Source: Winogradskyella flava
GTDB taxonomy: Bacteria; Bacteroidota; Bacteroidia; Flavobacteriales; Flavobacteriaceae
Direction of reading: 5' to 3'
DNA length: 64,000 nt
NCBI RefSeq assembly: GCF_014243395.1
Contig: NZ_JACLCP010000002.1
Coordinates: forward strand, 661,804-725,803
Part shown: positions 8,472 through 16,569 of the stretch, piece after piece
How the letters are laid out: each line of letters opens with the position of its first letter
Position numbering within the stretch: position 1 is the first letter of the stretch
Notes under the pieces: generated by a model
The model's input: only the letters and a program-made list of their open reading frames with translations
Told to the model about the DNA's origin: nothing
Databases searched by the model: none
Program-made: the position numbers and the translations under genes

Positions 8472-9842
8472 ATATACGCAATACTAGACATAGAAACTAC
8501 TGGAGGAAAGTACAATGAAGAAGGCATTACCGAAATAGCCATTTATCGATTTGATGGTCATAAAGTTACCGATCAATTTATTTCTTTAGTCAATCCAGAA
8601 CGGGAAATTCAACCATTTGTGGTCAATCTTACTGGCATTAATTCCAACATGCTCAAAAATGCTCCCAAGTTTTATGAAGTTGCGAAACGTATCGTAGAGA
8701 TTACTGAGGATTGTATTCTTGTAGCCCATAATTCTGATTTTGACTATCGCATTCTTAAAACTGAATTTAAGCGTCTTGGTTTTCCCTTTAAACGCAAAAC
8801 ACTATGCACCGTACAATTATCGCAGCAGCTTATTCCAGATATGGAATCCTACAGCTTAGGCAAATTGACACGTGCACTAGGTATACCTGTGAGTGATAGG
8901 CATCGTGCCAATGGAGACGCTATGGCTACAGTGAAATTGTTTAAAATGCTGTTGAACAAGGACACGGATAAAACCATTATAAAAAACGCGGTAAAAATTG
9001 AACAAAAATCGAAATTAGCATCTAATCTCAAAGACATTATTGAAGAATTGCCAAGTGACACAGGTGTATATTACATACATGATGCTAATGGAAATATAAT
9101 ATACATCGGTAAGAGTAACAACATTAGAAAGCGCATAACACAACACTTTACTAATAAAAACTCGAAGTCAAAAAAGATTCAGGTGCAAGTTGCTGCTGTG
9201 ACCTATGAAAAAACTGGAAGTGAACTCGTTGCACTTTTAAAAGAAAGTGAAGAAATAAAGGCCAACAAGCCTATTTTGAATAGAGCCTTAAAACGAAATC
9301 AATTTACACAAGGTCTTTATAGTTTTAGGGATGATAATGGTTATATAAATCTCAGAGTTAGTCATATTAGAACCAATGAAAAACCCATTACCACATTCAC
9401 CAACAGAAAAAGCGGTACTTCATTCATAAACCGAATGGTGGAAACATACGAGCTGTGCAATAAATTATGTGGTCAAGAAAAATCTGAAACAAGCTGCTTC
9501 GATTATGGCATCAAAGCTTGTCATGGCGCTTGTGTAAACGAAGAAAGTCCTGAAAGCTATAATAAACGTGCCAATGTAGTTATTGAAAAAAACAGCTATG
9601 ACAACAAGGACATGATTCTTATTGATAGAGGAAGAGATATTGAAGAAAAAAGTGTCATTCTGATTGAAGACGGTATTTTTAGAGGCATAGGTTTTTTTGA
9701 TTTAAATCATCAAATCAACAACCGTGAAATATTGGAATCACTCATTACACCAATGCAAAACAATAGAGATACCCAGCACATTATCCAAAGTTATATGCGA
9801 AGAAATAAACGACTAAAAATAATAGAACTTCAAAAACAATGA
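8472..9842 (+). CDS. DEDDh exonuclease fused to GIY-YIG nuclease (ATA start)
   Basis: This 456-aa two-domain nuclease has an N-terminal DEDDh exonuclease related to the PolC/DnaQ epsilon domain. Its catalytic residues are Asp6 and Glu8 in LDIETTG, Asp89, His144 and Asp149. A UvrC-like GIY-YIG domain follows (GVYYI at about 198-202, then IIYIGKS). Four cysteines lie near the C-terminus in a UvrC/Cho-like CFDYGIKACHGAC block. The frame is open from a TAG at 8466, and the only codon at the family N-terminus (x-YAILDIETTGG) is ATA at 8472. The first standard start, GTG at 8619, would remove motif I. A repair or flap-processing role is inferred. It overlaps the DUF3857 gene by 4 bp. Confidence 0.8.
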   Translation: MYAILDIETTGGKYNEEGITEIAIYRFDGHKVTDQFISLVNPEREIQPFVVNLTGINSNMLKNAPKFYEVAKRIVEITEDCILVAHNSDFDYRILKTEFKRLGFPFKRKTLCTVQLSQQLIPDMESYSLGKLTRALGIPVSDRHRANGDAMATVKLFKMLLNKDTDKTIIKNAVKIEQKSKLASNLKDIIEELPSDTGVYYIHDANGNIIYIGKSNNIRKRITQHFTNKNSKSKKIQVQVAAVTYEKTGSELVALLKESEEIKANKPILNRALKRNQFTQGLYSFRDDNGYINLRVSHIRTNEKPITTFTNRKSGTSFINRMVETYELCNKLCGQEKSETSCFDYGIKACHGACVNEESPESYNKRANVVIEKNSYDNKDMILIDRGRDIEEKSVILIEDGIFRGIGFFDLNHQINNREILESLITPMQNNRDTQHIIQSYMRRNKRLKIIELQKQ

Positions 9843-11782
9843 AATTAAAGCTTACACTAATAACCTTACTATTTTCTCTACACTGTATTGCTCAAGATTA
9901 TAATGTTGATATGCAGGTTTACAAAAGTGATGTATCTCAGACCTCTTATGCGAGAGATTCTACAGCCAATGCATTAGTCATTTATGACTACGGCAACAGT
10001 TTTATAGATAAAGAGACCTTTTGGCTAAGGTGCCAAGTGAAACAAAAGATAAAAATCTTGAAAGCGGAAGGTATTGATCGTGGTGAGATTGAAGTAAAAC
10101 TTTACAAGGGCAAATCTTCTAAAGAAAGAATTAAAAATATAAAAGGCGCAACATATAATTCAGAAAACGATGAAATGGTAAAAACCATTTTAGAACCCAG
10201 TGCCATATTTAGAGAAGAAAATGAAAATTATACATTGGTTAAATTCGTTCTTCCAAAAGTCAAAGTTGGAAGTGTTATAACTTACAGTTATGAAACGCAA
10301 TCACGTTTCATAACAAAATATCAACCTTGGTACTTTCAAGGTCCAGATCCTGTTTTATATAGTGAATACAACACAAGTATTCCAGCCAATTACGATTATC
10401 ACGTCAAGTTAGTCGGTGGAAGACTATTAGATGTTAATGATGTGACTATAGAATATAACTGTTTGGAAGTAGGAAGAGGCGGTGCAGCAGATTGTACAAT
10501 AAGGAAGTATGTCATGACAGATATTCCTGCATATAAACCCGAAAGTTACACCACTACATCTCTCAATTACATTTCTAGAATAGAATATGAACTTAATGAA
10601 GTAAAGCGTTTTGATGGAGGTGTTGATAAGTTATCAAAAACGTGGGACGATGTTGATAAGGAATTAAAAACTGATGCTGATTTTGGTAGACAAATAGGCA
10701 AGAGAAGTTTGGTCAAGAATCTTTTACCATCCGATATCATGTCGATTGAAGACCAATTAGAAAAAGCGAAAACCATTTATCAATTTGTATTAGAAAATTA
10801 CACCTGGAATGGCAAATCAGAACGTTATGATGTTTCTGTGAAAGAGCTGTTGAAAGAAAAAAATGGTAGTGTTTTTGAAATAAACATACTTTTAGAAAAC
10901 CTACTCAACAGTGAAGGTTTTCAAGTATATCCTGTGCTGATATCGACAAGAGAAAATGGATTGCCAACTACAATATACCCAATCTTGACAGACTTTAATT
11001 ACCTCATCTTAAAAACTACCATAAATGGGAAAGATTACTTTCTCGATGCAACAGATCCCTATTTGGAATTTGGGGAATTACCTTTTAGATGTCTAAACCA
11101 ATATGGAAGGTTAATGGATTTTGAGAATGAAAGTTCTTGGGAGGACATCAAACCACAAGGGTATTCGTTAAGAAGTCATAGAGTGAATCTCAATTTTGAA
11201 GATGATGCCTTTTTTGGTAAAGTAGAAAGTAAGTTCACCGGATACCATTCACATGGTCCAAAACAAGGTTATTTAGAAAATCCAATTGCCTATAAAGAAG
11301 GGAAAATCAATTCGAATGCAGATTTTTTAATTGAAAACCATGAAGTACTTGATTTTGATAAAACTAAATCTGATTTTAAAGAGATACTTGAGTTATCCAT
11401 TGAGCCAGAAATAATTGGTAATAAAATTTACCTTAATCCTTTTATTTTCAAGTTCTTTACAGAGAATCCTTTTAAACTAGAAGAGCGTTCATATCCAATA
11501 GACTTTGGTTATAAGGATATCTATTCCTACAGCATGAAGCTTCACTTAGGAGAGAATTTAAAGGTCGCTGAAATTCCCAGTAACATAAGTCAAAAGCTTC
11601 CAAATAATTCTGGGACATTTATTTTCAATGTTGAATCTAATGGTAATAATGAGTTGACCCTTTACTTTAAAGTAAAATTTGATTTAGCGATTTACGCTCC
11701 TGAATATTATGACTATTTAAAAAAATTCATGAGTCAAGTTGTAGAAAATCAAAATAACACTACCATTGTATTAGAAAAGTAA
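9839..11782 (+). CDS. DUF3857 / transglutaminase-like secreted protein
   Basis: This 647-aa protein has a signal peptide (residues 1-18, ending CIAQ), an N-terminal DUF3857 beta-rich domain (about 50-290) and a transglutaminase-like core (about 300-410). In the core, the segment where active enzymes carry Cys reads KNGSVFEINILL, with no cysteine. This copy is therefore probably a non-catalytic binding module, as in many Bacteroidota relatives. It is predicted to sit in the periplasm or on the outer membrane. It overlaps the end of the nuclease gene (ATGA). Confidence 0.8.
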   Translation: MKLKLTLITLLFSLHCIAQDYNVDMQVYKSDVSQTSYARDSTANALVIYDYGNSFIDKETFWLRCQVKQKIKILKAEGIDRGEIEVKLYKGKSSKERIKNIKGATYNSENDEMVKTILEPSAIFREENENYTLVKFVLPKVKVGSVITYSYETQSRFITKYQPWYFQGPDPVLYSEYNTSIPANYDYHVKLVGGRLLDVNDVTIEYNCLEVGRGGAADCTIRKYVMTDIPAYKPESYTTTSLNYISRIEYELNEVKRFDGGVDKLSKTWDDVDKELKTDADFGRQIGKRSLVKNLLPSDIMSIEDQLEKAKTIYQFVLENYTWNGKSERYDVSVKELLKEKNGSVFEINILLENLLNSEGFQVYPVLISTRENGLPTTIYPILTDFNYLILKTTINGKDYFLDATDPYLEFGELPFRCLNQYGRLMDFENESSWEDIKPQGYSLRSHRVNLNFEDDAFFGKVESKFTGYHSHGPKQGYLENPIAYKEGKINSNADFLIENHEVLDFDKTKSDFKEILELSIEPEIIGNKIYLNPFIFKFFTENPFKLEERSYPIDFGYKDIYSYSMKLHLGENLKVAEIPSNISQKLPNNSGTFIFNVESNGNNELTLYFKVKFDLAIYAPEYYDYLKKFMSQVVENQNNTTIVLEK

Positions 11783-11808
11783 TAATATTACTTTTTGTAT
11801 TTTTAAAC

Positions 11809-12687
11809 GTGGAAACTTCAACAAAACATACTTGGCGCTCTAAACTTCATGAAATCATTTATGAAGCAGATACGCCTACAGGTAAGTTATTTGATGTTGT
11901 TTTACTAATCGCTATTCTTGCTAGTATAGTTTTGGTAATGTTAGAGAGCATAAGTGCCTTTGATGCTAAATACCATGATTTTCTCAATATTTCAGAGTGG
12001 ATAATAACTATCTTATTTTCTATTGAATACATCGCCAGAATAGTTTCTGTAAAACGCCCATTAAAATACGTTTTTAGCTTTTATGGAATTATAGACTTAC
12101 TCTCAACTGTGCCAAAATATATTTCATTAATGTTGGGCGGTACTCAAGCCTTAGTTGCTCTAAGAGCATTACGTTTATTACGCGTATTTAGAATATTAAA
12201 ACTTGCACGGTATCTAGGTGCTTCAAATCAACTTGCCAACGCTATTAAAGCCAGTAGAGCAAAGATTGCTGTTTTTCTATTTGCCGTGCTCATAGCTGCA
12301 ACAATTTTTGGAACTATAATGTATCTGGTTGAAGGTGAAGAAAACGGATTTACCAATATCCCTAAAAGTATCTATTGGTGCATTGTAACCTTAACAACTG
12401 TAGGTTTTGGTGACATAGCTCCCGCTACACCATTAGGGCAGTTTATTGCTACTATTATAATGATTCTAGGTTATGGTATTATTGCCGTACCAACAGGTAT
12501 TGTATCCGCTGAATACACAAAAGCATCAGAGAATGAAACAGGAAAACGACTTATAACTGATGAGGAAGTTGAACAACTAAAAACAGTTATTCGTAATACA
12601 CAGTCTTGTGAAAATTGCTTGGCCGAGAAGCATCCGGATCACTCTCACTTTTGTCATAAATGTGGTCACGAGTTACATCATGACTAA
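11809..12687 (+). CDS. Voltage-gated-type potassium channel with C-terminal zinc ribbon
   Basis: This 292-aa six-TM ion transporter has TM1 at about 27-46. An S4-like segment at 117-135 carries arginines every third residue (ALRALRLLRVFRILKLARYL). The pore selectivity filter is TTVGFGD (196-202), then TM6. The filter predicts K+ conduction. After TM6 a cytosolic tail carries CENC (267-270) and CHKC (282-285), a compact zinc ribbon. The start is GTG at 11809. The last 8 bp overlap miaA. The gene type is certain; gating and role are inferred. Confidence 0.88.
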   Translation: METSTKHTWRSKLHEIIYEADTPTGKLFDVVLLIAILASIVLVMLESISAFDAKYHDFLNISEWIITILFSIEYIARIVSVKRPLKYVFSFYGIIDLLSTVPKYISLMLGGTQALVALRALRLLRVFRILKLARYLGASNQLANAIKASRAKIAVFLFAVLIAATIFGTIMYLVEGEENGFTNIPKSIYWCIVTLTTVGFGDIAPATPLGQFIATIIMILGYGIIAVPTGIVSAEYTKASENETGKRLITDEEVEQLKTVIRNTQSCENCLAEKHPDHSHFCHKCGHELHHD

Positions 12688-13600
12688 ATCATTAATTGCC
12701 ATAGTTGGCCCAACAGCGATTGGAAAAACAGCGCTCAGTATAAAATTGGCCCAACACTTTGGTACAGATATTATTTCTGCCGATTCACGTCAGTTTTATC
12801 AAGAAATGAACATAGGTACCGCTGTACCATCGACTGAAGAGTTAACTTCAGTTAGGCATCATTTTATTCAGCATAAATCGATTAAAGATGACTATTCTGT
12901 AGGTGATTTTGAGAGAGATGCTATTCCAAAAATTACAGCAATCCATAAAACTAATCTCATTGCTGTAATGGTTGGCGGTTCTGGCTTGTATGTTAAAGCT
13001 ATAACTAAAGGCTTGGATGATTTTCCTGAAGTTGATAAAACCATTAGATTTAAACTCAACGATCTATTGAATAGAGAGGGTTTAAAGCCATTGCAAACGA
13101 AACTTAAGTCATTAGATCCAAAAGCTTATAAAACCATTGCTATTGATAACCCTCAACGTGTGGTGAGAGCATTAGAAATTTGTATTGGCACAGATAAACC
13201 TTATTCATCTTTTTTAACAAACTCTGAAAAAAAGCGAAACTTTAATACCATAACAATTGGCTTAGATGCAGAGCGCTCTATCATTTATGATCGAATCAAC
13301 AGACGTGTCGATATTATGGTTGAGAATGGTTTAATTGAAGAAGCCAAAGCTTTATTGCCTTATAAAAATATAAACGCCTTAAATACTGTTGGTTATAAAG
13401 AACTCTTCCAATATTTTGAAGGCAATCACACACTAGATTTTGCAATTTCAGAAATAAAAAAAAACACAAGACGTTTTGCCAAGCGGCAATTAACGTGGTT
13501 TAGAAAAGATGACACTATTAAGTGGTTTGATTATAATGGAGATATCAATGACATTATAGATTTCATTGAAAAAAGAATAAAAAAAAATCCAGCTATTTAG
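12680..13600 (+). CDS. miaA: tRNA dimethylallyltransferase
   Basis: This 306-aa enzyme adds dimethylallyl to A37 of tRNAs reading UNN codons, the first step of (ms2)i6A. The P-loop GPTAIGKT near residue 10, SADSRQFY, the GGSGLYVKA block and the C-terminal RRFAKRQLTWFR motif are all present. The start is ATG at 12680, overlapping the channel gene's end by 8 bp. An in-frame ATG at 12608 would add an unrelated tail inside the channel gene. The stop codon lies inside the terminator hairpin. Confidence 0.94.
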   Translation: MTKSLIAIVGPTAIGKTALSIKLAQHFGTDIISADSRQFYQEMNIGTAVPSTEELTSVRHHFIQHKSIKDDYSVGDFERDAIPKITAIHKTNLIAVMVGGSGLYVKAITKGLDDFPEVDKTIRFKLNDLLNREGLKPLQTKLKSLDPKAYKTIAIDNPQRVVRALEICIGTDKPYSSFLTNSEKKRNFNTITIGLDAERSIIYDRINRRVDIMVENGLIEEAKALLPYKNINALNTVGYKELFQYFEGNHTLDFAISEIKKNTRRFAKRQLTWFRKDDTIKWFDYNGDINDIIDFIEKRIKKNPAI

Positions 13601-13612
13601 CTGGATTTTTTT
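13582..13612. terminator. Bidirectional intrinsic terminator of miaA and response regulator
   Basis: ATCCAGC and GCTGGAT form a G+C-containing stem flanked by A and T runs on both sides, so it can terminate both convergent genes. The miaA stop TAG (13598-13600) lies within the hairpin and the regulator's stop follows at 13617. Confidence 0.85.
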
Positions 13613-13616
13613 ATTA

Positions 13617-14327
13617 CTAATCTTTATTATTTATTACCAATCGGAAGCCCTCTCCATGAATATTGAGGATCTCCACATTAGGATCTGGTTTTAAATATTT
13701 ACGCAATTTCGCTATATAAACATCCATACTTCGAGAAGTGAAGTAGTTATCATCTCTCCATATCTTAGTCAATGCTAATTCCCTTGGCATTAGGTCATTT
13801 TCATGCAATGCCAAAAGACGTAACAATTCATTTTCTTTTGGAGACAATTTGGTAGGTTCTCCTCCATCCAATTTTAGGAAACGTAATTTTGAATTAAGAT
13901 CAAAACGCCCAATCTTAAATTCAAATTGTTTGCTGTCTGCCACTGAATCTGTAGCTTTACGCTGCATGATTGCTTTTATCTTCATCAATAAAACCTCACT
14001 ATCAAACGGTTTATTGAGATAATCATCCGCACCGACTTTATAACCTTTAAGAACATCTTCTTTCATAGCTTTTGCTGTTAAAAAGATAATTGGAACATCT
14101 GTATTTTTTTCTCGAATCTCTTTAGCTAATGTAAATCCATCCTTATAAGGCATCATTACATCCAAAATACAAAGATCGTAGTCATCCTTTTTGAACTTTT
14201 CAAAGCCCTCCATCCCATTCTTGGCATGGACTACGTCGTAATCGTTCATCATTAAATAATCTTTTAAAACAGTTCCAAAATTTGGATCGTCCTCTACCAA
14301 AAGAATTTTTTTATTTTGTTCTTCCAT
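13617..14327 (-). CDS. OmpR-family response regulator
   Basis: This 236-aa protein has a receiver domain with acidic pocket E12/D13, phospho-acceptor Asp56 (LCILDVMMP), Thr84 and Lys106. A winged-helix OmpR/PhoB DNA-binding domain follows (about 135-232, SPKENELLRLL and the SMDVYIAKLRKYL recognition helix). It is encoded 8 bp after the histidine kinase and is surely its partner. It belongs to the RprY-like group of Bacteroidota. The GTTAA repeats upstream of the kinase could be its own binding sites (inference). Confidence 0.93.
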   Translation of the reverse strand: MEEQNKKILLVEDDPNFGTVLKDYLMMNDYDVVHAKNGMEGFEKFKKDDYDLCILDVMMPYKDGFTLAKEIREKNTDVPIIFLTAKAMKEDVLKGYKVGADDYLNKPFDSEVLLMKIKAIMQRKATDSVADSKQFEFKIGRFDLNSKLRFLKLDGGEPTKLSPKENELLRLLALHENDLMPRELALTKIWRDDNYFTSRSMDVYIAKLRKYLKPDPNVEILNIHGEGFRLVINNKD

Positions 14328-14335
14328 GATTTTAT

Positions 14336-15910
14336 TTATGATATTAATGGCAGTTTAATATTAAATATACTGCCTTTTCCTTTTTCACTTTCTACTGATA
14401 TATAACCTTGATGGTCTTCTACTATTCTTTTAACATATGCCAAACCGAGTCCATGACCTTTTACATTGTGCACATTTCCTGTATGTTCTCTATAAAACTT
14501 CTCAAACACACGTTTCGCTACTTGTTTTGACATTCCATTGCCCTGATCTGCAATTTTTAGAATTATACTATTTCCAATATTTTCGGTATAAACATCAATC
14601 TTAGGTGCATTATCCGAATATTTTATAGCATTGTCTAAAATGTTAACAATTACATTTGTAAAATGTGTTTCATTTGCTAAAACTGATGACTTTACAGCAT
14701 TTAAATGTGTTTTTACATAACCCTTTCTATCTTCTACTATTAGCTCTACATGTGTAATTGCGTCTTCTACTAAGTCGTGTAACTCGATCCGTTCCTTACT
14801 TATATTGAGTTCATTTTTCTCTAATTTAGAAATACGTAGAACATTCTCTACTTGTGCATGCATGCGCTTATTTTCGTCCTTAATCATTCCCAAATAGCGC
14901 TTAACCTTATCTTGATCTGATATTATTTTAGGATTCCTAATAGCATCTAACGCTAGGTTTATAGTGGCAATAGGTGTCTTAAATTCATGCGTCATATTAT
15001 TAATAAAATCCGTCTTTATCTGCGATATCTTCCGTTGCTTTATCAATTGGTGTATGGCACTCGAAAACGCTAAAATGATTATACCTGTAAACACGATCGA
15101 AAGCACAACCATCCACAATATAGATGATAAGAGGTATTTCTTTCGTTCTGGAAAATCAACGTAGAGCGTATAATTACTTTCGTCATTATTATCTAAAAAA
15201 ACGGGAATACCAATCGTAGTCTCAGGGTTTTTATCGAAGTTTAATGTTTGAATCTTCGTGGCCAAATCATTATCATAAATAGCAAATTCATATTCTAAAT
15301 CCACGCCCTCATCACGCAAATGCCTATTCAAAAGTGTTTTAACGTATAATGACGTTATTCTCTTATGTATGGGCACACTTTTAAGCAAGGTTTTAAATGA
15401 GGCTTCATAACTTTGCTTATCAATTTCTGGTAATTTAGAAAACTCCCTTAAAATTCTTTCAGGTTTTATACTAAGGTTATTCCCATCTAACCGCGATTTA
15501 TTGTAATACTCTGTAATACGCTCATTAGTAAAACTACTAATATCTATGCTGTCTGTATCAATTTCAAAGAACAAGGACGGTACTTTAAAGCGTTCTTCCA
15601 AAACCGTATTTCTATGAATTATGGTTTCATCATTAACTTCATCATCAGTAGTAATATATAACTGCCTAATTATGGTTGAATCTGGCTCTCTGTTATCTGC
15701 TATATAAGGTTGAATTAAACTGTAATACTTCTTAATTTCAAAATCCTCAATATCTCTAGAAACGAAACTGAGAGCACGTGTAACACTTAATGTAAAATTC
15801 TTCTCCTCATTTTCTAAGCTATTATTTATAAAAAACGATTGTACAAAGATTATACCTATAAGTGATAGGCTCATTAATATCACTAAAACGATGAATAGCT
15901 TTTTACCCAT
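14336..15910 (-). CDS. Membrane sensor histidine kinase
   Basis: This 524-aa kinase has TM1 at about 5-27 and a large periplasmic sensor region at about 28-258. TM2 lies at about 260-285, with no obvious HAMP. The HisKA phospho-acceptor is His308 (MTHEFKTP), then HATPase_c with N box (NILDNAIKYS), GQGNGM-like G1 and GHGLGLAYVK G2 motifs. It is the cognate sensor for the OmpR-type regulator immediately downstream. Its -7 promoter element ends only 4 nt before the ATG, so the mRNA may be leaderless. The periplasmic domain has no recognisable fold by eye. Confidence 0.92.
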   Translation of the reverse strand: MGKKLFIVLVILMSLSLIGIIFVQSFFINNSLENEEKNFTLSVTRALSFVSRDIEDFEIKKYYSLIQPYIADNREPDSTIIRQLYITTDDEVNDETIIHRNTVLEERFKVPSLFFEIDTDSIDISSFTNERITEYYNKSRLDGNNLSIKPERILREFSKLPEIDKQSYEASFKTLLKSVPIHKRITSLYVKTLLNRHLRDEGVDLEYEFAIYDNDLATKIQTLNFDKNPETTIGIPVFLDNNDESNYTLYVDFPERKKYLLSSILWMVVLSIVFTGIIILAFSSAIHQLIKQRKISQIKTDFINNMTHEFKTPIATINLALDAIRNPKIISDQDKVKRYLGMIKDENKRMHAQVENVLRISKLEKNELNISKERIELHDLVEDAITHVELIVEDRKGYVKTHLNAVKSSVLANETHFTNVIVNILDNAIKYSDNAPKIDVYTENIGNSIILKIADQGNGMSKQVAKRVFEKFYREHTGNVHNVKGHGLGLAYVKRIVEDHQGYISVESEKGKGSIFNIKLPLIS

Positions 15911-15914
15911 CAGC

Positions 15915-15944
15915 CAAATTTAACATTTTAACATTTAGTACAAA
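15915..15944 (-). promoter_or_regulatory. Promoter of the two-component operon
   Basis: On the minus strand, TTTG (15944-15941) and TAAATTTG (15922-15915) are separated by 18 nt, a near-perfect Bacteroidetes promoter. The -7 box ends 4 nt before the kinase ATG. GTTAA units lie inside the spacer. Confidence 0.65.
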
Positions 15945-15950
15945 TTATGT

Positions 15951-15966
15951 TTAACCTTACATTAAC
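15951..15966 (-). promoter_or_regulatory. GTTAA-N6-GTTAA direct repeat upstream of kinase operon
   Basis: Read on the minus strand, GTTAA occurs at 15966-15962 and 15955-15951, with an 11-bp period. Two further GTTAA units (15932-15928, 15924-15920) sit in the promoter spacer. OmpR-family regulators typically bind direct repeats with about one helical turn of spacing, so this may be an autoregulatory site. Confidence 0.4.
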
Positions 15967-15980
15967 AAAAGGCCGTATAT

Positions 15981-16568
15981 CTAATCTAGTTTTTGGAGAA
16001 TAGCACTATGAATATCTTTAGCTTGTGATTTTGCTTCATCTAAATCGTTATTCATAATTACAAAATCAGATTTATGGATTTTTTCTATATCGGATAGTTG
16101 GTTCGCTATTATGGACTTTACTTTTTCTTTGGAAGTACCATCACGCCTTATAACGCGATCAATTCTCAAATCCTCATCTGCAATTACCGTTATAATATAA
16201 TCGTATTGATGCTCTAAATTGTTTTCAAAAATAATGGCAGCTTCTTTAATGATATATGGAGCATTTTGTTTCTTTAGCCATCGCTTGAAATGAGCAGTTA
16301 CTTTTGGGTGAACGATGGCATTCATTTTATCCAAAAGTATTTTATCGTTAAATATTTTTGAGGCGAGATATGGTCTATTCAATTTACCATCCTTATATGC
16401 AGATTCGCCAAATAATTCTATAAGCTTTCTCTTTATTACTTTAGAGCGATTCATAAGGGCTTTGGCTTCCTTATCTGCTATATAAATAGGTATACCCAAT
16501 GACTTAAAGTACTTCCCGATCGTTGTCTTTCCACTACCAATTCCTCCTGTCAGCCCTATTATTACCAT
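15981..16568 (-). CDS. coaE: Dephospho-CoA kinase
   Basis: This 195-aa enzyme phosphorylates dephospho-CoA, the last step of coenzyme A synthesis. The P-loop GLTGGIGSGKTT lies at residues 5-16, with HPKV in the CoA-domain and the C-terminal lid. It follows the YbbR-like gene with a 1-bp gap, so it belongs to the glycosyltransferase-YbbR-coaE operon. coaBC for an earlier step is also in this window, at 25.6 kb. Confidence 0.94.
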   Translation of the reverse strand: MVIIGLTGGIGSGKTTIGKYFKSLGIPIYIADKEAKALMNRSKVIKRKLIELFGESAYKDGKLNRPYLASKIFNDKILLDKMNAIVHPKVTAHFKRWLKKQNAPYIIKEAAIIFENNLEHQYDYIITVIADEDLRIDRVIRRDGTSKEKVKSIIANQLSDIEKIHKSDFVIMNNDLDEAKSQAKDIHSAILQKLD

Positions 16569-16569
16569 A

